Shown piece by piece: positions 29,651 to 43,290 of a stretch of 64,000 bases of DNA; positions within the stretch are counted from its first letter, which is position 1, and each line of letters opens with the position of its first letter. Where the stretch lies: positions 329,676-393,675 of the forward strand of contig CAXHUL010000501.1 of NCBI GenBank assembly GCA_964019695.1, read 5' to 3'. The translations under genes were made by a program, and so were the position numbers. This DNA is from Loripinus fragilis. Lineage: Eukaryota; Mollusca; Bivalvia; Lucinida; Lucinidae. The notes under the pieces are model-generated. The model did not search any database, had not been told where the DNA came from, and worked only from the letters and a program-made list of their open reading frames with translations.

Positions 29651-32600
29651 GATGAGTTGGGTGAGTTGGATGAGTTGGATAAGTTGAGGATGAGTTCGAT
29701 AAGTTGGGTAAGTTGTACTGTAAGTTCGATGAGTTAGATAAGTTTGAATGTAAGTTCGATGAGTTGGCTAAGTTGGAATGTAAGTTCGATGAGTTGGATA
29801 AGTTGAGGATGAGTTCGATGAGTTGGATAAGTTGGACGGTAAGTTGGATGAGTTGGATAAGTTGTACTGTAAGTTCAATGAGTTGGCTAAGTTAAGGATG
29901 AGTTCGATGAGTTAGATAAGTTGTACTGTAAGTTGGATGAGTTGGCTAAGTTGTACTGTAAGTTCGATGGGTTGGCTAAGTTGAGGATGAGTTTGATGAG
30001 TTGGGTAAGTTGTACTGTAAGTTGGATGAGTTGGCTAAGTTGTACTGTAAGTTCGATGAGTTGGCTAAGTTGAGGATGAGTTCGATAAGTTGGGTAAGTT
30101 GTACTGTAAGTTCGATGAGTTGGCTAAGTTGAGGATGAGTTCGATGAGTTGGATAAGTTGTACTGTAAGTTGGATGAGTTGGCTAAGTTGTACTGTAAGT
30201 TCCATGAGTTGGCTAAGTTGTACTGTAAGTTCGATGAGTTGGCTAAGTTGAGGATGAGTTCGATAAGTTGGGTAAGTTGTACTGTAAGTTGGGTGAGTTG
30301 GCTAAGTTGGAATGTAAGTTCGATGAGTTGGATAAGTTGTACTGTAAGTTCGATGAGTTGGCTAAGTTGAGGATGAGTTCGATGAGTTGGCGAAGTTGGA
30401 ATGTAAGTTCGATGAGTTGGATAAGTTGAGGATGAGTTCGATGAGTTGGATAAGTTGAGGATGAGTTCGATGAGTTGGATAAGTTGTACTGTAAGTTCGA
30501 TGAGTTGGCTAAGTTCAGGATGAGTTCGATGGGTTGGATAAGTTGTACTGTAAGTTGGATGAGTTGGCTAAGTTGTACTGTAAGTACGATGAGTTGGCTT
30601 AGTTGAGGATGAGTTCGATAAGTTGGGTAAGTTGGAATGTAAGTTCGATGAGTTGGCTAAGTTGGAATGTAAGTTCGATGAGTTGGATAAGTTGTAATGT
30701 AAGTTCGATGAGTTTGCTAAGTTGAGGATGAGTTCGATGAGTTGGCTAAGTTGTACTGTAAGTTGGATGAGTTGGCTAAGTTGGAATGTAAGTTCGATGA
30801 GTTGGATAAGTTGAGGATGAGTTGGATAAGTTGTACTGTAAGTTGGATGAGTTGGCTAAGTTGTACTGTAAGTTCGATCAGTTGGCTAAGTTGAGGATGA
30901 GTTCGATAAGTCGGGTAAGTTGTACTGTAAGTTGGATGAGTTGGCTAAGTTGAGGATGAGTTCGATGAGTTGGATAAGTTGTACTGTAAGTTGGATGAGT
31001 TGGCTAAGTTGTACTGTAAGTTCGATGAGTTGGCTAAGTTGTACTGTAAGTTCGATGAGTTGGCTAAATTGAGGATGAGTTCGATAAGTTCGGTAAGTTG
31101 TACTGTAAGTTGGATGAGTTGGCTAAGTTGTACTGTAAGTTCGATGAGTTGGCTAAGTTGAGGATGAGTTCGATAAGTTGGGTAAGTTGGACTGTAAGTT
31201 CGATGAGTTAGATAAGTTGGAATGTAAGTTCGATAAGTTGGCTAAGTTGGAATGTAAGTTCGATGTGTTGGATAAGTTGTACTGTAAGTTCGATGAGTTG
31301 GCTAAGTTGAGGATGAGTTCGATGAGTTGGATAAGTTGTACTGTAAGTTGGATGAGTTGGCTAAGTTGTACTGTAAGTTCGATGAGTTGGCTAAGTTGAG
31401 GAGGAGTTCGATAAGTTGGGTAAGTTGGAATGTAAGTTCGATGAGTTGGCTAAGTTGGAATGTAAGTTCGATGAGTTGGATAAGTTGCACTGTAAGTTCG
31501 ATGAGTTTGCTAAGTTGAGGATGAGTTCGATGAGTATGCTAAGTTGTACTGTAAGTTGGATGAGTTGGCTAAGTTGGAAAGTAAGTTCGATGAGTTGGAT
31601 AAGTTGAGGATGAGTTGGATAAGTTGTACTGTAAGTTGGATGAGTTGGCTAAGTTGTACTGTAAGTTCGATGAGTTGGCTAAGTTGAGGATGAGTTCGAT
31701 AAGTTGGGTAAGTTGTACTGTAAGTTGGATGAGTTGGCTAAGTTGACGATGAGTTCGATGAGTTGGATAAGTTGTACTGTAAGTTAGATGAGTTGGCTAA
31801 GTTGTACTGTAAGTTGGATGAGTTGGCTAAGTTGTACTGTAAGTTGGATGAGTTGGCTAAGTTGTACTGTGAGTTGGATGAGTTGGCTAAGTTGAACTGT
31901 AAGTTGGATGAGTTGGCTAAGTTGTACTGTAAGTTCGATGAGTTGGCTAAGTTGAGGAAGAGTTCGATAAGTTGGGTAAGTTGTCCTGTAAGTTCGATGA
32001 GTTAGATAAGTTGGAATGTAAGTTCGATAAGTTGGCTAAGTTGGAATGTAAGTTCGATGAGTTGGATAAGTTGTACTGTAAGTTCGATGATTTGGCTAAG
32101 TTGAGGATGAGTTCGATGAGTTGGATAAGTTGCACTGTAATTTGGATGAGTTGGCTAAGTTGGAATATAAGTTCGATGAGTTGGATATGTTGAGGAAGAG
32201 TTCGATAAGTTGGGTAAGTTGTCCTGTAAGTTCGATGAGTTAGATAAGTTGGAATGTAAGTTCGATAAGTTGGCTAAGTTGGAATGTAAGTTCGATGAGT
32301 TGGATAAGTTGTACTGTAAGTTCGATGATTTGGCTAAGTTGAGGATGAGTTCGATGAGTTGGATAAGTTGTACTGTAAGTTGGATGAGTTGGCTAAGTTG
32401 TGGATAAGTTCGATGAGTTGGGTAAGCTGTACTGTAAGTTGGATGAGTTGGCTAAGTTGTACTATAAGTTTGATGAGTTGGATAAGTTGTACTGTAAGTT
32501 CGATGAGTTGGCTAAGTTGAGGATGAGTTCGATGAGTTGGATAAGTTTGACGGTAAGTTGGATGAGTTGGATAAGTTAAGGATGAGTTCGATGAGTTGGA

Positions 32601-35148
32601 TAAGTTGTACTGTAAGTTGGATGAGTTGGATAAGTTGAGGATGAGTTCGATGAGTTGGCTAAGTTGTACTGTAAGTTGGATGAGTTGGATAAGTTGAGGA
32701 TGAGTTCGATGAGTTGGCTAAGTTGTACTGTAAGTTTGATGAGTTGGCTAAGTTGTGGATTAGTTCGATGAGTTGGATAAGTTGTACTGTAAGTTGGATG
32801 AGTTGGCTAAGTTGGAATGTACGTTTGATGAGTTGGCTAAGTTAAGGATGAGTTCGATGAGTTGGATAAGTTGTACTGTAAGTTGGATGAGTTGGCTAAG
32901 TTGTACTGTGAGTTCGATGAGTTTGCCTAGTTGAGGATGAGTTCGATAAGTTGGGTAAGTTGTACTGTAAGTTCGATGAGTAAGAAAAGTTGGAATGTAA
33001 GTTCGATGAGTTGGCTAAGTTGGATTGTAAGTTCAATGAGTTGGATAAGTTGAGGATGAGTTCGATGAGTTGGATAAGTTGGACGGTAAGTTGGATGAGT
33101 TGGATAAGTTGAGGATGAGTTCGATGAGTTGGATGAGTTGTACTGTAAGTTGGATGAGTTGGATAAGTTGAGGATGAGTTCGATGAGTTGGCTAAGTTGT
33201 ATTGTAAGTTTGATGAGTTGGCTAAGTTGAGGATGAGTTCGATGAGTTGGATATGTTGAACGGTAAGTTGGATGAGTTGGATAAGTTGAGGATGAGTTCG
33301 ATGAGTTGGATAAGTTGTACTGTAAGTTGGATGAGTTCGATAAATTGAGGATGAGTTCGATGAGTTGGCTAAGTTGTACTGTAAGTTTGATGAGTTGGCT
33401 AAGTTGAGGATGAGTTCGATGAGTTGGATAAGTTGTACTGTAAGTTGGATGAGTTGGCTAAGTTGGAATATAAGTTCGATGAGTTGGATAAGTTGAGGAT
33501 GAGTTCGATGAGTTGGATAAGTTGTACTGTAAGTTTGATGAGTTGGCTAAGTTGATGATGAGTTCGATGAGTTGGATAAGTTGTACTGTAAGTTGGATGA
33601 TTTGGCTAAGTTGGAATGTACGTTCGATGAGTTGGCTAAGTTGAGGATGAGTTCGATGAGTTGGATAAGTTGTACTGTAAGTTGGATGAGTTGGCTAAGT
33701 TGGAATGTAAGTTCGATGAGTTCGCTAAGTTGAGGATGAGTTCGATAAGTTGGGTAAGTTGTACTGTAAGTTCGATGAGTTAGATAAGTTGGAATGTAAG
33801 TTCGATGAGTTGGCTAAGTTGGAATGTAAGTTCAATGAGTTGGATAAGTTGAGGATGAGTTCGATGAGTTGGATAAGTTGGACGGTAAGTTGGATGAGTT
33901 GGATAAGTTGAGGATGAGTTCGATGAGTTGGCTAAGTTGTATTGTAAGTTCGATGAGTTTGCTAAGTTGAGGATGAGTTGGATGAGTATGCTAAGTTGTA
34001 CTGTAAGTTGGATGAATTGGATAAGTTAAGGATGAGTTCGATGAGTTGGATAAGTTGTACTGTAAGTTGGATGAGTTCGATAAGTTGAGGATGAGTTCGA
34101 TGAGTTGGCTAAGTTGTACTGTAAGTTTGATGAGTTGGATAAGTTGTACTGTAAGTTGGATGAGTTGGCTAAGTTGGAATGTAAGTTCGATGAGTTGGAT
34201 AAGTTGAGGATGAGTTCGATGAGTTGGATAAGTTGTACTGTAAGTTGGATGAGTTGGATAAGTTGTACTGTAAGTTCGATAAGTTGGATAAGTTGTACTG
34301 TAAGTTGGATGAGTTGGATAAGTTGTACTGTAAGTTGGATGAGTTGGCTAAGTTGTACTGTAAGTTCGATGAGTTGGCTAAGTTGAGGATGAGTTCGATA
34401 AGTTGGGTAAGTTGGAATGTAAGTTCGAATAGTTGGCTAAGTTGGAATGTAAGTTCGATGAGTCGGATAAGTTGTACTGTAAGTTCGATGAGTTGGCTAA
34501 GTTGAGGATGAGTTCGATGAGTTGGCTAAGTTGTACTGTAAGTTGGATGAGTTGGCTAAGTTGGAATGTAAGTTCGATGAGTTGGATAAGTTGAGGATGA
34601 GTTGGATAAGTTGTACTGTAAGTTCAATGAGTTGGCTAAGTTGTACTGTAAGTTGGATGAGTTGGCTAAGTTGAGGATGAGTTCGATGAGTTGGGTAAGT
34701 TGTACTGTAAGTTTGATGAGTTGGCTAAGTTGAGGATGAGTTCAATGAGTTGGATAAGTTGTACTGTAAGTTGGATGAGTTGGCTAAGTTGTACTGTAAG
34801 TTGGATGAGTTGGCTAAGTTGTACTGTAAGTTCGATGAGTTGGCTAAGTTGAGGATGAGTTCGATAAGTTGGGTAAGTTGTACTGTAAGTTGGATGAGTT
34901 GGCTAAGTTGTACTGTAAGTTCGATGAGTTGGCTAAGTTGAGGATGAGTTCGATAAGTTGGGTAAGTTGGACTGTAAGTTCGATGAGTCAGATAAGTTGG
35001 AATGTAAGTTCGATAAGTTAGCTAAGTTGGAATGTAAGTTCGATGAGTTGGATAAGTTGAGGATGAGTTCGATGAGTTGGATAAATTGGTGGGTAAGTTG
35101 GATGAGTTGGATAAGTTGAGGATGAGTTTGATGAGTTGGATAAGTTGG

Positions 35149-35838
35149 ATTGTTATATGACTGGAGAGAATCCTGTCTCCTGATTGGCCCAATTTGTCTT
35201 CATAAATCTCTATGTCTACCTCAAAACTGGTCTAAACTGGCTCAGAAGGTGATATAGGATGAAATCCAGCTCAAACTAGTTTCCAGAAGGTAATATTTTT
35301 GACACTTCTGCAATATCACCCTCTAGAGAGCTAAAAATAGCATGATGAGTATAAAACTAGCATGTGCTGCATGAAATTGACATGATTTGCTGTTTCATAT
35401 CCCAACAGGTAAACTAAAGACTTTCATCAATTTTAACAACTGTTTTAATATGTTTTGTTTGTTCATTTATCTTTGTTTGAATAAACAAAATGTAAAAAAA
35501 AAATTATGATTAATTTTTACATTCCAAATTTAGAGAATTAATATACATTTCAAATTGCAAAATACTACATTAAAATATTTTAATAACAGTTGATAAAACT
35601 TGTTAGAAAGTCCTTAGGTTGAAGGTTGACTTCAGCAACAAAAGTGAAAGTAGAACATTTTCATTCTAAGTTGAAAAGTCATATAACAAAACAGTTATTG
35701 ACTTCAATTTCGGTAGACATGAGGATTTATCTACCCTTAAAAGTGATATTCACCTCGGCCTAGCGGCCTCGGTGAATTATCACTTTTTCGGGTAGATAAA
35801 TCCTTATGTCTACCTCATTGAAGTCAATAATTGTATAA
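35149..35838. mobile_element. composite insertion within the left minisatellite
   Basis: The array stops after GATAAGTTGGA and resumes at TGTAAGTTCGATGAG. The first part, 35149-35689, has short inverted ends TTGTTATATGACT and AGTCATATAACAAA. The second part, 35691-35834, is one palindrome whose arms include ATTGACTTCAAT, GTAGACAT and GGATTTATCTACCC, with centre CACCTCGGCCTAGCGGCC. No ORF is present. Two nested or adjacent non-autonomous elements are the likely content. Confidence 0.7.
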
Positions 35839-37699
35839 TGTAAGTTCGATGAGTTGGATAAGTTGAGGATGAGTTGGATAAGTTGTACTGTAAGTTGGAT
35901 GAGTTTGCTAAGTTGAGGATAAGTTCGATGAGTTGGGTAAGCTGTACTGAAAGTTGGATGAGTTGGCTAAATTGAGGATGAGTTCGATGAGTTGGATAAG
36001 TTGGACAGTAAGTTGGATGAGTTGGATAAGTTGAGGATGAGTTCGATGAGTTGGATAAGTTGTACTGTAAGTTGGATGACTTGGATAAGTTGAGGATGAG
36101 TTCGATGAGTTGGATAAGTTGTACTGTAAGTTGGATGAGTTGGATAAGTTGAGGATGAGTTCGATGAGTTGGCTAAGTTGTACTGTAAGTTTGATGAGTT
36201 GGCTAAGTTGAGAATGAGTTCGATGAGTTGATTAAGTTGTACTGTAAGTCCGATGAGTTGGCTAAGTTGGAATGTAAGTTCGATGAGTTGGATAAGTTGA
36301 GGATGAGTTCGATGAGTTGGATAAGTTGTACTGTAAGTTGGATGAGTTGGCTAAGTTGTACTGTAAGTTCGATGAGTTGGCTAAGTTGAGGATGCGTTCG
36401 ATAAGTTGGGTAAGTTGTACTGTAAGTTCGATGAGTTAGATAATTTGGAATGTAAGTTGGATGAGTTGGCGAAGTTGGAATGTAAGTTCGATAAGGTGAG
36501 GATGAGTTTGATGAGTTGGGTAAGTTGTACTGTAAGTTGGATGAGATGGCTAAGTTGAGGATGAGTTCAATAAGTTGGGTAAGTTGGACTGTAAGTTCGA
36601 TGAGTCAGATAAGTTGGAATGTAAGTTCGATAAGTTGGCTAAGTTGGAATGTAAGTTCGATGAGTTGGCTAAGTTGTACTGTAAGTTTGATGAGTTGGAT
36701 AAGTTGTACTGTAAGTTGGATGAATTGGCTAAGTTGGAATGTAAGTTCGATGAGTTGGATAAGTTGAGGATGAGTTCGATGAGTTGGATAAGTTGTACTG
36801 TAAGTTGGATGAGTTGGCTAAGTTGTACTGTAAGTTCGATAAGTTGGATAAGTTGTACTGTAAGTTGGATGAGTTGGATAAGTTGTACTTTAAGTTGGAT
36901 GAGTTGGCTAAGTTGTACTGTAAGTTCGATGAGTTGGCTAAGTTGAGGATGAGTTCGATAAGTTGGGTAAGTTGGAATGTAAGTTCGATGAGTTGGCTAA
37001 GTTGGAATGTAAGTTGGATGAGTTGGATAAGTTGTTCTGTAAGTTCGATGAGTTGGCTAAGTTGAGGATGAGTTCGATGAGTTGGCTAAGTTGTACTGTA
37101 AGTTGGATGAGTTGGCTAAGTTGGAATGTAAGTTCGATGAGTTGGATAAGTTGAGGATGAGTTGGATAAGTTGTACTGTAAGTTGGATGAGTTGGGTAAG
37201 TTGTACTGTAAGTTGGATGAGTTGGCTAAGTTGAGGATGAATTCGATGAGTTGGATAAGTTGTACTGTAAGTTGGATGAGTTGGCTAAGTTGTACTGTAA
37301 GTTGGATGAGTTGGCTAAGTTGAGGATGAATTCGATGAGTTGGATAAGTTGTACTGTAAGTTCGATGAGTTGGCTAAGTTAAGAATGAGTTCGATGAGTT
37401 GGATAAGTTGTACTGTAAGTTGGATGAGTTGGCTAAAATGTACTGTAAGTTCGATGAGTTGGCTAAGTTGAGGATGAGTTTGATGAGTTGGGTAAGTTGT
37501 ACTGTAAGTTGGATGAGTTGGCTAAGTTGTACTGTAAGTTAGATGAGTTGGCAAATTTGAGGATGAGTTCGATAAGTTCGGTTAGTTGTACTGTAAGTTG
37601 GATGAGTTGAATAAGTTGTACTGTAAGTTTGTTGAGTTGGCTAAGTTGAGGATAAGTTCGATGAGTTGGATAAGTTGGATGGCAAGTTGGATGAGTTGG

Positions 37700-40120
37700 A
37701 TAAGTTGAGGATGAGTTCGATGAGTTGGATAAGTTGTACTGTAAATTGGATGAGTTGGCTAAGTTGATGATGAGTTCGATGAGTTGGCTAAGTTGTACTG
37801 TAAGTTGGATAAGTTGGCTAAGTTGGAATGTAAGTTCGATGAGTTGGATAAGTTGAGGATGAGTTCGATGAGTTGGATAAGTTGTACGGTAAGTTGGATG
37901 AGTTGGCTAAGTTGTACTGTAAGTTCGATGAGTTGGCTAAGTTGAGGATGAGTTCGGTAAGTTGGGTAAGTTGTACTGTAAGTTGGATGAGTTGGCTAAG
38001 TTGAACTGTAAGTTCGATGAGTTGGCTAAGTTGTGGATGAGTTCGATAAGTTGGGTAAGTTGTACTGTAAGTTCGATGAGTTAGATAAGTTGGAATGTAA
38101 GTTCGATGAGTTGGCTAAGTTGGAATGTAAGTTCGATGAGTTGGATAAGTTGAGGATGAGTTCGATGAGTTGGATAAGTTGGACAGTAAGTTGATGAGTT
38201 GGATAAGTTGTACTGTAAGTTCGATGAGTTGGCTAAGTTAAGGATGAGTTCGATGAGTTGGATAAGTTGTACTGTAAGTTGGATGAGTTGGCTAAGTTGT
38301 ACTGTAAGTTCGATGAGTTGGCTAAGTTGAGGATGAGTTTGATGAGTTGGGTAAGTTGTACTGTAAACTGGATGAGTTGGCTAAGTTGTACTGTAAGTTC
38401 GATGAGTTGGCTAAGTTGAGGATGAGTTTGATAAGTTGGGTAAGTTGTACTGTAAGTTGGATGAGTTGGATAAGTTGTACTGTAAGTTCGATGAGTTTGC
38501 TAAGTTGAGGATGAGTTCGATGAGTTGGATAAGTTGGACGGTAAGTTGGATGAGTTGGCTAAGTTGAGGATGAGTTCGATGAGTTGGATAAGTTGTACTG
38601 TAAATTGGATGAGTTGGATAAGTTGAGGATGAGTTCGATGAGTTGGCTAAGTTGTACTGTAAGTTGGATAAGTTGGCTAAGTTGGAATGTAAGTTCGATG
38701 AGTTGGATAAGTTGAGGATGAGTTCGATGAGTTGGATAAGTTGTACTGTAAGTTGGATGAGTTGGCTAAGTTGTACTGTAAGTTCGATGAGTTGGCTAAG
38801 TTGAGGAAGAGTTCGGTAAGTTGGGTAAGTTGTACTGTAAGTTGGATAAGTTGGCTAAGTTGTACTGTAATTTCGATGAGTTGGCTAAGTTGGAATGTAA
38901 GTTCGATGAGTTGGATAAGTTGAGGATGAGTTCGATGAGTTGGATAAGTTGTACTGTAAGTTGGATGAGTTGGCTAAGTTGTACTGTAAGTTCGATGAGT
39001 TGGCTAAGTTGAGGATGAGTTCGATAAGTTGGGTAAGTTGTACTGTAAGTTGGATGAGTTGGATAAGTTGTACTGTAAGTTCGATGAGTTGGCTAAGTTG
39101 AGGATGAGTTCGATAAGTTGGATAAGTTTGACGGTAAGTTGGATGAGTTGGATAAGTTGAGGATGAGTTCGATGAGTTGGATAAGTTGTACTGTAAATTG
39201 GATGAGTTGGATAAGTTGAGGATGAGTTCGATGAGTTGGCTAAGTTGTACTGTAAGTTGGATAAGTTGGCTAAGTTGGAATGTAAGGTCAATGAGTTGGA
39301 TAAGTTGAGGATGAGTTCGATGAGTTGGATAAGTTGTACTGTAAGTTGGATGAGTTGGCTAAGTTGTACTGTAAGTTCGATGAGTTGGCTAAGTTGAGGA
39401 TGAGTTCGGTAAGTTGGGTAAGTTGTACTGTAAGTTGGATGAGTTGGCTAAGTTGAACTGTAAGTTCGATGAGTTGGCTAAGTTGAGGATGAGTTCGATA
39501 AGTTGGGTAAGTTGTACTGTAAGTTCGATGTGTTAGATAAGTTGGAATGTAAGTTCGATGAGTTGGCTAAGTTGGAATGTAAGTCCGATGAGTTGGATAA
39601 GTTGAGGATGAGTTCGATAAGTTGGATAAGTTGGACAGTAAGTTGCATGAGTTGGATATGTTGTACTGTAAGTTCGATGAGTTGGCTAAGTTAAGGATGA
39701 GTTCGATGAGTTGGATAAGTTGTACTGTAAGTTGGATGATTTGGCTAAGTTGTACTGTAAGTTCGATGAGTTGGCTAAGTTGAGGATGAGTTTGATGAGT
39801 TGGGTAAGTTGTACTGTAAGTTGGATGAGTTGGCTAAGTTGTACTGTACGTTCGATGAGTTGGCTAAGTTGAGGATGAGTTTGATAAGTTGGGTAAGTTG
39901 TACTGTAAGTTGGATGAGTTGGATAAGTTGTACTGTAAGTTTGATGAGTTTGCTAAGTTGAGGATGAGTTCGATGAGTTGGATAAGTTGGACGGTAAGTT
40001 GGATGAGTTGGATAAGTTGAGGATGAGTTCGATGAGTTGGATAAGTTGTACTGTAAATTGGATGAGTTGGATAAGTTGAGGATGAGTTCGATGAGTTGGC
40101 TAAGTTGTACTGTAAGTTGG
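37700..40120 (+). repeat. ~860-bp higher-order repeat in the left array
   Basis: The rare variant GTACTGTAAATTGGATGAG recurs near 37742, 38601, 39194 and 40054, with spacings of about 859, 593 and 860. The neighbouring variants TTCGGTAAGTTGGGTAAG and GATAAGTTGGCTAAG recur in the same order. This indicates duplicated blocks, one of them shortened. Confidence 0.6.
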
Positions 40121-41967
40121 ATAAGTTGGCTAAGTTGGAATGTAAGTTCGATGAGTTGGATAAGTTGAGGATGAGTTCGATGAGTTGGATAAGCTATACT
40201 GTAAGTTGGATGAGTTGGCTAAGTTGTACTGTAAGTTCGATGAGTTGGCTAAGTTGAGGATGAGTTCGGTAAGTTGGGTAAGTTGTACTGTAAGTTGGAT
40301 GAGTTGGCTTAGTTGAACTGTAAGTTCGATGAGTTGGCTAAGTTGAGGATGAGTTCGATAAGTTGGGTAAGTTGTACTGTAAGTTCGATGAGTTAGATAA
40401 GTTGGAATGTAATTTCGATGAGTTGGCTAAGTTGGAAAGTAAGTTCGATGAGTTGGATAAGCTTAGGATGAGTTCGATGAGTTGGATAAGTTGGACGGTA
40501 AGTTGGATGAGTTGGATAAGTTGAGGATGAGTTCAATGAGTTGGATAAGTTGGACTGTAAGTTGGATGAGTTGGATAAATTTTACTGTAAGTTGGATGAG
40601 TTGGATAAGTTGAGGATGAGTTCGATGAGTTGAAAAAGTTGAGGATGAATTCGATGAGTTGGATAAGTTGGACTGTAAGTTAGATGAGTTGGATAAGTTG
40701 GACAGTAAGTTCGATGAGTTGGATAAGTTGAGGATGAGTTCGATGAGTTGGATAAGTTGTACTGTAAGTTCGATGAGTTGGCTAAGTTGAGGATGAGTTC
40801 GATGAGTTGGATAAGTTGTACTGTAAGTTCGATGAGTTAGATAAGTTGGAATGTAAGTTCGATGATTTGGCTAAGTTGGAATGAAAGTTCGAGTAGTTTG
40901 ATAAGTTGAGGATGAGTTCGGTTAGTTGGATAAGTTGAGGATGTACTGTAAGTTGGATGAGTTGGCTAAGTTGTACTGTAAGTTCGATGAGTTGGCTAAG
41001 TTGAGGATGAGTTCGATAAGTTTGGTAAGTTGGACTGTAAGTTCGATGAGTTGGATAAGTTGAGGATGAGTTCGATGAGTTGGATAAGTTGGACGGTAAG
41101 TTGGATGAGTTGGATAAGTTGAGGATGAGTTCGATGAGTTGGATAAGTTGGACTGTAAGTTGGATAGTTGGGCTGTAAGTTCGATGAGTTGGGTAAGTTG
41201 TACTGTAAGTTCGATGAGTTGGATAAGTTGAGGATGAGTTCGATGAGTTGGATAAGTTGGACGGTAAGTTGGATGAGTTGGCTAAGTTGAGGATGAGTTC
41301 GATGAGTTGGATAAGTTGGACTGTAAGTTGGATAGTTGGGCTGTAAGTTCGATGAGTTGGATAAGTTGAGAATAAGTTCGATGAGTTGGATAAGTTTGAC
41401 AGTAAGTTGGATGAGTTGGTTAAGTTGGACTGTAAGTTGGATGAGTTGACTAAGTTGGACTGTAAGTTGGATGAGTTTGATTAGTTGAGAATGAGTTCGA
41501 TGAGTTGGATGAGTTGTACTGTAAGTTGGATGAGTTGGCTAAGTTGTACTGTAAGTTCGATGAGTTGGTTAAGTTGAGGATGAGTTCGATAAGTTGGGTA
41601 AGTTGTACTGTAAGTTCGATGAGTTGGCTAAGTTGGAATGTAAGTTCGATGAGTTTGATAAGTTTGATAAGTTGAGGATGAGTTCGATTAGTTGGATAAG
41701 TTGAGGATGAGTTCGATGAGTTGGATAAGTTGGAAGGTAAGTTGGATGAGTTGGATAAGTTGGACTGTAAGTTCCATGAGTTGGCTAAGTTGGACTGTAA
41801 GTTGGATGAGTAGGATAAGTTGAGAATAAGTTCGATGAGTTGGCTAAGTTGCACTGTAAGTTCGATGAGTTGGCTAAGTTGGTCTGTAAGTTGGATGAGT
41901 TGGCTAAGTTGAGGATGAGTTCGATGAGTTGGATAAGTTTGACTGTAAGTTGGATGAGTTGGATAAG

Positions 41968-42460
41968 TCTCCTATTCAATCTGCCCAAATTTTGATAGCC
42001 TGTGGGTAGGATAATGCATAATTGACAACTATATTTTTGTGCTTGAATCACACCCTCCCAATAAGTGCACCTAGCAACATAAAATTATTTTTAAAATATT
42101 ACTGAGTTTTGCCAGGACTCTGGTTTTAGTGGGTCGGGTATTTTTTGTGACCAAATTTTATTTCACAGAATATCAAGATTTCACCAGGTATTCACCTAAA
42201 TATTATGATTGTGGCATAAAACATTAGGAGAAAGTGATGCATTTGCATTAAAATATGGGTTGAAGGTTTCATAGTTTCTTCTAAATAAGCATTCTGTCCA
42301 TATCTTCTGATTGTACCTGTATTGTTTCAAGTTCTACCACTTTGGCATGGTCACTGAAGTGTATCATACCTGCATACAGTATACACCAGAGTCTAGATAA
42401 AAACAATTAAAAGCATAAAGTTGCATTTTTTCTCAAACTGATCACAGCGCTCCAGATAAC
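41968..42460 (+). repeat. ~480-bp dispersed repeat, copy 2
   Basis: Aligns with 2423-2905, starting TCCTATTCAATCTGCCCAAA directly after the last minisatellite unit. The same orientation and landmarks are kept with many substitutions. Confidence 0.75.
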
Positions 42461-43290
42461 ATCCGGACAGGCGTAAATTATGGGTCCATTTTCTCTAAAT
42501 ACAGATTGTGTTGAAAATTAGGACGTACCAAATATGGGAATGTTTTCTTTAGTATGGTACATTTTTTCTGGGAACCCATAAGTGTCTGCCTTTCAACAAA
42601 CAGTGCTTTCATTTTTTTATTGAACTAATTGCTACCTACATGAAATTGCCATTTAGTGCTCAAACTTCCTACCATTATGATAAAATAAAGTGAAACATAT
42701 CTTATCAATGCTATCAAGAATGATTCCAAAATGTACAAATTGAACACTAAGAGGTCTATTTTATGTAAGAGCATTCATCTGACACCAACATCATACTAAC
42801 AGCCTGGTGGCAAATTACATGTAGGCTTGCATCCATTTGCTCTTAATATCGTCACCACCTGATAAAAATGGTAGCATATTGTTTTGGCTATTTTGTCCAT
42901 GGCTATATTTGTGTCTCTATCTAGGGCTAGAGCTTTGTATGAAGTATTCCAATTGAGCAGGGTTCTGGCGACCTGAAAGTAAAAGGGGTATGTGCATTAA
43001 GAGGCTATTTTGGCCCGCCTATGAGGTAAAAAAATAAAAGTTGCTCTTCACAAGTTTCTTCTTATTTGTTGATTAGAACAATAGCCAAAGTGTAAAGGCC
43101 TGGTATTGATTCGACTTTTACGGTTGCTATAGTAACAACAATGGCCGCCATTTTGGAGCAAATTTGAGACATGTAACAGAGGAATTAATATAGAGCACAA
43201 GCAAATACCAAAAAAATATTTTAACAGATGATGAGAATTATCACGGCACACAATATATTAAAAGGTTTTTTGGTATTTGCTTGCGCTGAT
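41968..43290. other. central spacer of Element 2
   Basis: Unique AT-rich DNA between the opposed arrays. The left third (41968-42460) is a diverged copy of the dispersed repeat at 2423-2905. The remainder shows no recognised gene. It holds ATGGCCGCCATTTTGG near 43141 and ends in the hairpin at 43184. A 67-residue minus-strand frame (43048-43251) has no domain. Confidence 0.7.

Larger units (their letters stand above)
29500..41967 (+). repeat. 29/30-bp minisatellite array, left arm of Element 2
   Basis: Two main monomers alternate irregularly: a 30-mer, AAGTTGTACTGTAAGTTC then GATGAGTTGGCT, and a 29-mer, AAGTTGAGGATGAGTTC then GATGAGTTGGAT. Both are built from 9-12-bp submotifs that each end in AGTTG or AGTTC. 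About 400 monomers by length, excluding a 690-bp insertion at 35149. Common variants are GGAATG for TACTG, and GGACGG. The many 60-130-residue frames (runs of CKFDELDKL or MSSMSWISC) follow from the periodicity and are not genes. Confidence 0.95.
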
